A DNA stretch of 6,136 nt from Anaerolineae bacterium (GTDB lineage Bacteria; Chloroflexota; Anaerolineae; 4572-78; J111), in NCBI GenBank assembly GCA_020433785.1, contig JAGRCC010000631.1, forward strand, positions 1-6,136, read 5' to 3'. Under the pieces are notes generated by a model, which saw only the letters and a program-made list of their open reading frames with translations, was not told the origin of the DNA and did not search any database. Every line of letters starts with the position of its first letter. The first letter of the stretch is position 1. A program made the translations under genes and the position numbers. This document shows, piece by piece, positions 1-4,144 of this stretch.

Positions 1-92
1 TGCAAGCCATGATTATGTCCGCCGAAGAAGCGGGTAATGTAGAGGCGGTGTTAAAAGGGCAAATGGTCAGTTTTGGGACGCTGATTAATTAG
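1..92 (+). CDS. C-terminal end of an unrecognised protein (partial)
   Basis: An open frame enters from the left edge in the third forward frame. Its first complete codon is at base 3, and it runs 29 codons to a TAG stop at 90-92, ending in VLKGQMVSFGTLIN. The rest of the gene lies outside the window. The visible piece (A-M-I-M-S-A-E-E-A-G-N-V-E-A-V-L) looks like an amphipathic helix followed by a short hydrophobic end, as at the C-terminus of a soluble enzyme, but I do not recognise the family. It is convergent with the minus-strand genes to its right. The G of its stop codon is also the first base of a nonamer repeat array, so the array begins exactly where coding ends. The frame could be a chance opening, because it is short and has no start in view. 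Confidence 0.55.
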   Translation, partial: QAMIMSAEEAGNVEAVLKGQMVSFGTLIN

Positions 93-142
93 AGTTGGTA
101 GAGTTTATGGTGTTGGCAGAGTTTGTGGAGTTGGGGAGTTGG
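92..142 (+). repeat. Nonamer tandem array GAGTTNNNN (intergenic copy)
   Basis: Five consecutive 9-bp units begin with GAGTT or GTGTT: GAGTTGGTA at 92-100, then units at 101, 110, 119 and 128. The last step shortens to 8 bp (GAGTTGGG, then GAGTTGG to 142). The first five bases are nearly fixed and the last four vary among a few forms (GGTA, TATG, GGCA, TGTG, GGGG). Similar units occur inside the downstream glycosyltransferase gene at 1124-1199 and 2875-2919. This copy starts on the stop codon of the plus-strand gene and lies in its 3' untranslated region. Confidence 0.8.
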
Positions 143-160
143 AACGAACAATCTATTCAA

Positions 161-200
161 CCAACCAACCAACCAACCAACTAACTAACTAACTAACCAA
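161..200 (+). repeat. Tetranucleotide array CCAA/CTAA between convergent genes
   Basis: Ten uninterrupted 4-bp units: CCAA five times (161-180), CTAA four times (181-196), and CCAA once (197-200), with degenerate edges TCAA and CTGG. The block switch from CCAA to CTAA implies one base substitution followed by expansion of the mutated unit. With the nonamer array it takes up most of the 121-bp gap between converging genes. I see no strong GC hairpin with a T-run there, so no intrinsic terminator can be called. Short TTGG/CCAA complementarity with the nonamer array could give only weak stems. Confidence 0.9.
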
Positions 201-213
201 CTGGCCATCCATC

Positions 214-789
214 CTACTCCTCAATAATAACCCCCTCACTCGGCATGAACCGCTCACGAGAGAGGATGACGGCGCTGTGACCGGCACCTGCGGCAATGGG
301 TTGATCGACCGGGACGTTGGTTGTCAGATGCTGCTGTAGTTGGGCAATTTCAACCGGCGTCAGGGCATAGCGAACGGCCTGACGTAGTAAATATTCGATG
401 ACGATCCGTTGGACTTGCCGGCTCAGATCGCTGGCGGTTTTGAACGGTCGCCAGCCAATGGAGAGTTTCGTTTCTTTCATAAAGATTTGTCCGGCAGGCG
501 TATAGGCGACGCCCTGTTTGGCAAACCCCACAATCGATTGACCGGCGCGTCGGGCCAGGTGGAGTTCTAACCCGACCGGCGCGCGGATATCGGCCCCCAT
601 GATGACAAAATAGAGTTCGGCGTTGGCGACATCCCCGGCTCCAATCGGCTCGGCCTCGATTGGGCTTTGCCCGATGCGCCAGGGCAGCGTCACGGGCAAG
701 TCAGCGATCATCCGGGCCAAAGCTTCACGCTCGGCCATTAAATCCGACGCGGCGGAAAAGTAGATGGTTACGGGTTGATTTTGGCTCAT
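214..789 (-). CDS. Small DUF4062/TIR/deoxyribosyltransferase-like fold protein
   Basis: This 191-residue soluble protein has no signal peptide or membrane segment. Residues 7-31 (V-T-I-Y-F-S-A-A-S-D-L-M-A-E-R-E-A-L) resemble the first strand, loop and helix of DUF4062 proteins, whose usual pattern is a hydrophobic strand, S-S/A, D-L, then ERxAL. Residues 57-64 (AELYFVIM) form a second hydrophobic strand. APVGLELHLARRAG (70-83) followed by SIVGF matches the GxE-helix-strand arrangement of TIR and nucleoside 2-deoxyribosyltransferase-like folds, in which the Glu (here E75) is often catalytic. The C-terminal third is helical (to about residue 155), then a short tail. It lies 40 bp downstream of the large glycosyltransferase gene on the same strand, so it may be the last gene of that operon. 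The ATG at 789 is supported by a good Shine-Dalgarno sequence. No NACHT, STAND or WD-repeat partner, often linked with DUF4062, is visible. The fold call comes from motif reading; enzyme activity is unproven. Confidence 0.6.
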   Translation of the reverse strand: MSQNQPVTIYFSAASDLMAEREALARMIADLPVTLPWRIGQSPIEAEPIGAGDVANAELYFVIMGADIRAPVGLELHLARRAGQSIVGFAKQGVAYTPAGQIFMKETKLSIGWRPFKTASDLSRQVQRIVIEYLLRQAVRYALTPVEIAQLQQHLTTNVPVDQPIAAGAGHSAVILSRERFMPSEGVIIEE

Positions 790-794
790 AGTTT

Positions 795-799
795 ACCTC
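795..799 (-). promoter_or_regulatory. Ribosome binding site of the DUF4062-like gene
   Basis: On the minus strand GAGGT lies 5 bases before the ATG at 789-787. This fixes the start and argues against other in-frame starts. Confidence 0.7.
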
Positions 800-816
800 A
801 AAGTACGTTTTGGGAG

Positions 817-846
817 ATCATATCATGTTTTAGGGTACGACCTCAA
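817..846 (-). promoter_or_regulatory. Possible weak sigma-70-like promoter before the DUF4062-like gene
   Basis: On the minus strand TTGAGG (841-846, 4 of 6 matches to the -35 consensus) is separated by 18 bp from TATGAT (817-822, 5 of 6 matches to the -10 consensus). It overlaps the last codons of the upstream gene and would start transcription about 20 bases before the start codon. It could express the small gene independently of the glycosyltransferases, but such matches are common by chance. Confidence 0.25.
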
Positions 847-3800
847 ATTCGGTGAGTGTAACCGCATCGTCCGGGGCATCGGGTGCGGGCAGGCGTTGGT
901 CCGTGATGGGATCATAGAGGCCGAGGCGGAGCGTGTAGCGGCCGGGAGGTAGATCGGGTATAGGGCGGGTATCGATGATGATTTCGCCGGGGTCCCATAA
1001 GCTGGTGGGATAAGCTCCGGCAGCGGGCGGGGCATCGGCTTGGGCGACGAGATCGCCGTTGGCGTCGATAACATGAACGAATACGGTGTAGTCGGCGGCG
1101 GGGATCGTGTTGGTATGCCAGTAGAGTTGGAGAGTTGGGGAGTTCGTAGAGTTTGTAGAGTTTATAGCGTTCGTGGAGTTGAGGGGGTGGGGAGTTGGGC
1201 TGTTTGCTGGTTGGTTTTCGGATGAGTCTGACTGATCGCTGACAGTTGACTGCTGACCGCTGATGGCTGATGGCTGATGGCTGACCTTGGCCAGATCATA
1301 GCCTAAAAGCGTAATTTGATCGCCGAATGATAAGTCAAGCGTGTTTTCGGGTTGGGGTTTGGTTGTGGTCAGGCCGGAGGGGGGGCCGCCGACTTTGATC
1401 GGGCCGATCATAACGCTGTTTCGATCAATGGGTTGGCCGTCGACGATGAGCGGTAGCGAGGACGTTGGTTTTTCAGTAGGATAGAAACCGAGGTCGAGCC
1501 AGTAAATGCCAGGAGGAGCGTCGGCATCGATGGGTACGTCGTAGGCATCGGAGACGATTTCGCCGGGAACCCAGAGCAGGGTAGTATAAAAGTTTTGGGG
1601 AATGCGGTCAACGCCCCCGCGCTGAATGAGATCGGCATCGAGCAGATGATTGAAAATGGCTAGATGTTGCCCCATTGTCCGTTCGGCCCGCATGTGAAGG
1701 GTGATCGGCAAATTCTGGCCCGGTTCGGCGCGGCGCTGAGGGAGGTCGTAGCCTAATAGTGTAATGAGATCGTTGAAATTGGCGTCGAGCGGCACATCCA
1801 TCGGCGGCGGCGCAAATTGTCGAGGCCGGTTGTGGATGGAGACTGGAGACTGGAGACTGGAGAAAAGCGGGGACGTTTCAGGTAGAGTAGGAATTGATAG
1901 TTGATAGTCGCCGCTGGACCAGTTGGCGGCGACGATAAAATGGGCAATGCTGCCGGTTGGGCCGGCGATGAAGCTGGTCGGTTGGAAGGTTTGGCCGTCG
2001 GGCGCGATCAGTTCCGGCGGGACGGTCTGGTCGGGAAGGACAAAACTGAGGGTGCTGCGGTAGGTGAAGGGCGCATTGGGTGGCAGGTTGTCGGTGCGGA
2101 GATCGAGGGGGGAGATGGGGAGATGGTTGGTTGGATAGTTGGATAGTTGGATAGTTGGATAGTTGGATAGTTGGATGGGGGGTTGGCTGACGGGTTGGTG
2201 GTTGGAAGTGAGGAAGGTGAGGGATAGGGTGGGTTGGGTGTCGAGTTGGGTGGTTAGTAGGGGGAGACGGATGTGGTCGCGAAGCGTATCGCCTTTATCC
2301 CAGGCACGGGTGGGGTAGCGGCCACCGATGGGCTGGCCTAACCAGCTCCCAATGGGTTGACCGCGGTTGTCGCTGATAGTGAGATCGATCAGATAATCTT
2401 CGGGTGGTATGGCGTCAGCATGCCAGAGCAACGTAATGGGCAAAGTACCGCCTATGGGCGAGTCAACCTTGTAGCCGATTAAATCGATGCCTTCCGCTAG
2501 ATTGACGTCGAGTTGATTTTCGATGGGGAGAACGTTTGTCGTACGGAGCGGGATCAGGGGCGGATAGCTGGTGTAGATGAGGTAGAGGCCATAGAGGCTG
2601 AGGCCGAAAAGAAACAGGCAGAAGAGGGGAATGGCGGCTTTTGGTTTTTGAGAAGTCGCTGGCTCGGCCGGTGAATTTTTTTGCCGGAAACGGATCACAT
2701 AACCGGTGTATTGTGGAAGCTGAGCCAAGCCCAGAATTAAACTCAACGCTATGAGTGACAGCGCCGGAAACAGATGCCGGCCTTGAGCGGTTTCGCCGAT
2801 GCTGCCGGAAAGAATGAAGCGAAGGATGGGCAGGGGGAAGTAGAATAAGGGGATTAAAAGGAAGAAAAGAGGGGGAGTAATTGGAGTTCGTGGAGTTGGT
2901 AGAGTTTTTGGAGTTAGGGGTTGTTTGGGATGAGGCGATAGGCGTAGATTATCAGGAGAAGGTGTTTTTGAGAGCGGATTGGTGATGAGGGTGGCCGTGA
3001 GTGAAATAAAAGAGAGCAGGCAAAAGATGGCCAGCAAGATGTAAATCCAGCCCGAAAATTCGATGGTCCCGCCGCCGCCAAATAAGCCCCAAAAGGATTT
3101 AAAGAGGGTCGTGAACCATTCGAGCCAGGCGTTGAGCGAGGGCAGCGAGAAACCGGCGCCCGTTGAAATTTGCCGCAGTGAGGCATCAGAGGTGCCGGCG
3201 CCAAGGGCGGCCAGCGAGCCGCCGATGAGACCCTGCGTGGCGATCTGGTTGAAATTGCGCCAGATGAAGATAAACCACCAGCCGCCGGTCAGGGTCGCTC
3301 CAGCTATTAGCAGTAGAACCAGCCCCACTAAACGGCCAACGTTAAATAATGAGCGAGTAGGTCGGCCGGATTGATTGAGCGCATAAGGCCATTTCGTGGC
3401 CACCAGCCAGACAAACCAAACTACTACCACGCCCCATAGCGGCAGCGCATTGTATTTAGCGACGGTCGCCAATCCCAAAAGGCCACCAAGGAGCAGAAAT
3501 TGACCAGAGGTGGGAATTGAGTCTGACTTCGTATAGATAACGATTACTAGAAATACCAAACTGGAAAGCAATATTAGGAGACTGTCGTCGTTAATGACGC
3601 TGCCGATAAAAAGTAGTTGGGGCAAAAACCCGTGTAAAGCGGCGGCCCCGGTAGCGATGAACCGATCCCTGGTTAGCTGCCACCCAATCAAATAGGTGAT
3701 CACTACAGCCAGGGCGGTTAAGATAACCGAGATGAAGCGGCCCAGATGCCAGGCCAGGCTAACACCACGCCATTGCCAGCTTTCGTCTTCCGTATGGATG

Positions 3801-4144
3801 AATGAAGCAATGGTCTGGCCGTTGGTGGGGATGAGACGGCGAGGTGTGTCGCCCACGGCTTTAAGCCGCGTCGGTGGGGCGTCGCCGACGGCCGCCACCG
3901 GCACAGATACCAGGATGTGATAGAGCGGCGGCCAGGTTGAGCGGTAGCCGGCCTCGCGTCGTTCCGCCAGGTTGGCAGGTAGGCCGCCCTTGTTGGCGAT
4001 AAATTGGGCGTAAGTCAGATGGGCCGGTTCGTCGGGCGCTTCGCCGAGGGGGATGACAATGGTGTAGGCTACAGCTAATAAAATGTGCAGCAGCCAAACT
4101 AGTAAGAACGCACTGTGGCGCTTGGCTGCTTCAATCTTTGGCAA
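830..4144 (-). CDS. Large GT-C (GT39/DUF2142-like) membrane glycosyltransferase with repeated beta-sandwich tail
   Basis: A 1104-residue protein. The N-terminal half (about 10-525) holds roughly 11 hydrophobic segments. After the first one comes APDEPAHLTY (36-45), with the D38-E39 acidic pair typical of the first outer loop of GT-C enzymes, then WPPLYHIL (71-78) matching the usual PPLYY motif. GRHLFPAL (455-462) matches the GRYLFP motif of this group. Such enzymes move a sugar from a polyprenyl-phosphate carrier to an acceptor on the outer membrane face; donor and acceptor cannot be read here. Residues about 545-1104 are outer-face beta-sandwich modules: roughly 548-647, 788-918 and 936-1104 share G-Y-[DK]-[LV], a strand ending L-[WH], and YPTxxWxPGExxxD; 680-760 may be a fourth, divergent one. 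The TTG start overlaps the preceding gene by 14 bp, so translation is probably coupled. In-frame simple repeats add loop sequence at residues about 398-422, 655-678, 764-771 and 953-1003. The protein is longer than typical members. Confidence 0.8.
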   Translation of the reverse strand: MPKIEAAKRHSAFLLVWLLHILLAVAYTIVIPLGEAPDEPAHLTYAQFIANKGGLPANLAERREAGYRSTWPPLYHILVSVPVAAVGDAPPTRLKAVGDTPRRLIPTNGQTIASFIHTEDESWQWRGVSLAWHLGRFISVILTALAVVITYLIGWQLTRDRFIATGAAALHGFLPQLLFIGSVINDDSLLILLSSLVFLVIVIYTKSDSIPTSGQFLLLGGLLGLATVAKYNALPLWGVVVVWFVWLVATKWPYALNQSGRPTRSLFNVGRLVGLVLLLIAGATLTGGWWFIFIWRNFNQIATQGLIGGSLAALGAGTSDASLRQISTGAGFSLPSLNAWLEWFTTLFKSFWGLFGGGGTIEFSGWIYILLAIFCLLSFISLTATLITNPLSKTPSPDNLRLSPHPKQPLTPKTLPTPRTPITPPLFFLLIPLFYFPLPILRFILSGSIGETAQGRHLFPALSLIALSLILGLAQLPQYTGYVIRFRQKNSPAEPATSQKPKAAIPLFCLFLFGLSLYGLYLIYTSYPPLIPLRTTNVLPIENQLDVNLAEGIDLIGYKVDSPIGGTLPITLLWHADAIPPEDYLIDLTISDNRGQPIGSWLGQPIGGRYPTRAWDKGDTLRDHIRLPLLTTQLDTQPTLSLTFLTSNHQPVSQPPIQLSNYPTIQLSNYPTNHLPISPLDLRTDNLPPNAPFTYRSTLSFVLPDQTVPPELIAPDGQTFQPTSFIAGPTGSIAHFIVAANWSSGDYQLSIPTLPETSPLFSSLQSPVSIHNRPRQFAPPPMDVPLDANFNDLITLLGYDLPQRRAEPGQNLPITLHMRAERTMGQHLAIFNHLLDADLIQRGGVDRIPQNFYTTLLWVPGEIVSDAYDVPIDADAPPGIYWLDLGFYPTEKPTSSLPLIVDGQPIDRNSVMIGPIKVGGPPSGLTTTKPQPENTLDLSFGDQITLLGYDLAKVSHQPSAISGQQSTVSDQSDSSENQPANSPTPHPLNSTNAINSTNSTNSPTLQLYWHTNTIPAADYTVFVHVIDANGDLVAQADAPPAAGAYPTSLWDPGEIIIDTRPIPDLPPGRYTLRLGLYDPITDQRLPAPDAPDDAVTLTEFEVVP
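1124..1199 (-). repeat. Nonamer tandem array GAGTTNNNN inside the 1104-residue gene
   Basis: The plus strand shows two 8-bp units (GAGTTGGA, GAGTTGGG), then 9-bp units at 1140, 1149, 1158, 1167 and 1176 (such as GAGTTCGTA, GAGTTTGTA, GAGTTTATA), and after a degenerate stretch GAGTTGGG at 1192-1199. The minus-strand coding product is the Asn-Ser-Thr-rich stretch around residues 982-1003, with N-S-T repeated. It falls in a loop of the last beta-sandwich module, just before the strand LQLYWHT. Confidence 0.85.
1231..1286 (-). repeat. Heptamer tandem array GCTGANN inside the 1104-residue gene
   Basis: Eight consecutive 7-bp units on the plus strand. Three are perfect GCTGATG (1259-1279), flanked by GCTGACC, GCTGACA, GTTGACT and ACTGATC. 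The core GCTGA is kept and the last two bases vary. In the coding strand the period of 7 rotates through all three frames and encodes Q-P-S-A-I-S-type sequence (residues about 953-971). With the nonamer array 31 bp away it expands the same loop between GYDL and LQLYWHT. Confidence 0.85.
1834..1861 (-). repeat. Heptamer tandem array GACTGGA inside the 1104-residue gene
   Basis: Three perfect GACTGGA units (1841-1861) preceded by a degenerate GGATGGA unit (1834-1840). The coding strand gives S-S-L-Q-S-P-V at residues about 762-769. This is a linker between the divergent second module and the next beta-sandwich module. Confidence 0.8.
2109..2178 (-). repeat. Octamer tandem arrays: GGGGAGAT twice and TTGGATAG five times
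   Basis: Two perfect copies of GGGGAGAT (2109-2124) are followed after 6 bp by five perfect copies of TTGGATAG (2131-2170) and a near copy TTGGATGG (2171-2178). Period 8 rotates the frame, so three units encode one 8-residue peptide repeat: QLSNYPTI is read about twice at residues 658-672. The array lies between the first beta-sandwich module and the next region. Five identical copies suggest recent expansion. Confidence 0.95.
2875..2919 (-). repeat. Nonamer tandem array GAGTTNNNN inside a membrane-domain loop
   Basis: Four clear 9-bp units, GAGTTCGTG (2884), GAGTTGGTA (2893), GAGTTTTTG (2902) and GAGTTAGGG (2911), are preceded by a weaker GAGTAATTG. They encode LTPKTLPTPRTPIT, a Thr-Pro-rich stretch at about residues 410-423 between two predicted membrane helices. 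GAGTTGGTA is identical to a unit of the intergenic array at 92-100. The reading phase differs from that at 1124-1199, so the same DNA family gives TPx rather than NST peptides. Confidence 0.8.
3848..3892 (-). repeat. Palindrome flanked by near-identical direct repeats, translated in frame
   Basis: CGGCTT-T-AAGCCG (3856-3868) is a perfect inverted repeat. The 12-mer GTCGCCCACGGC (3848-3859) recurs with one mismatch as GTCGCCGACGGC (3881-3892). CCCAC (3852-3856) can also pair with GTGGG (3874-3878). It encodes the outer-loop stretch AVGDAPPTRLKAVGDTPRR (about residues 85-103) of the glycosyltransferase, in which AVGD appears twice. It resembles a REP-like or small interspersed element, but no second copy is in this window. 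Confidence 0.55.

Noticed and set aside
93..213. Intrinsic terminator in the convergent gap
   Set aside because: No GC-rich stem followed by a T-run is visible on either strand; only weak TTGG/CCAA complementarity between the simple repeats is present.
1040..1225. Plus-strand open frame across the nonamer array
   Set aside because: It is antisense to a well-supported glycosyltransferase, and its Gly/Val/Arg-rich product comes from the repeat and GC-rich complement. It has no clear ribosome site.
92..1286. Diversity-generating retroelement variable region
   Set aside because: There is no reverse transcriptase, no template/variable repeat pair and no adenine-biased substitution pattern in the window. 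The arrays are tandem short units.
2131..2178. CRISPR-like direct repeats
   Set aside because: Units are 8 bp, head to tail with no spacers, and lie inside a coding region; no cas gene is present.
1124..2178. Frameshifts or a pseudogene caused by 7- and 8-bp repeats
   Set aside because: The reading frame stays open across every array, and the expected strands and motifs (GYDL, LQLYWHT, YPTxxW) resume on both sides, so the gene appears intact.
2107..2200. G-quadruplex in the G-rich plus strand
   Set aside because: Several GG to GGGG runs could form a two-layer structure, but the richness follows from the repeats and from Pro/Ser/Thr codons on the other strand. Nothing indicates a specific role.
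3063..3374. Plus-strand 103-residue open frame
   Set aside because: It lies opposite membrane-helix coding sequence of the large gene, and its composition (Pro/Arg/Ser-rich, no domain) is that of a complement shadow.
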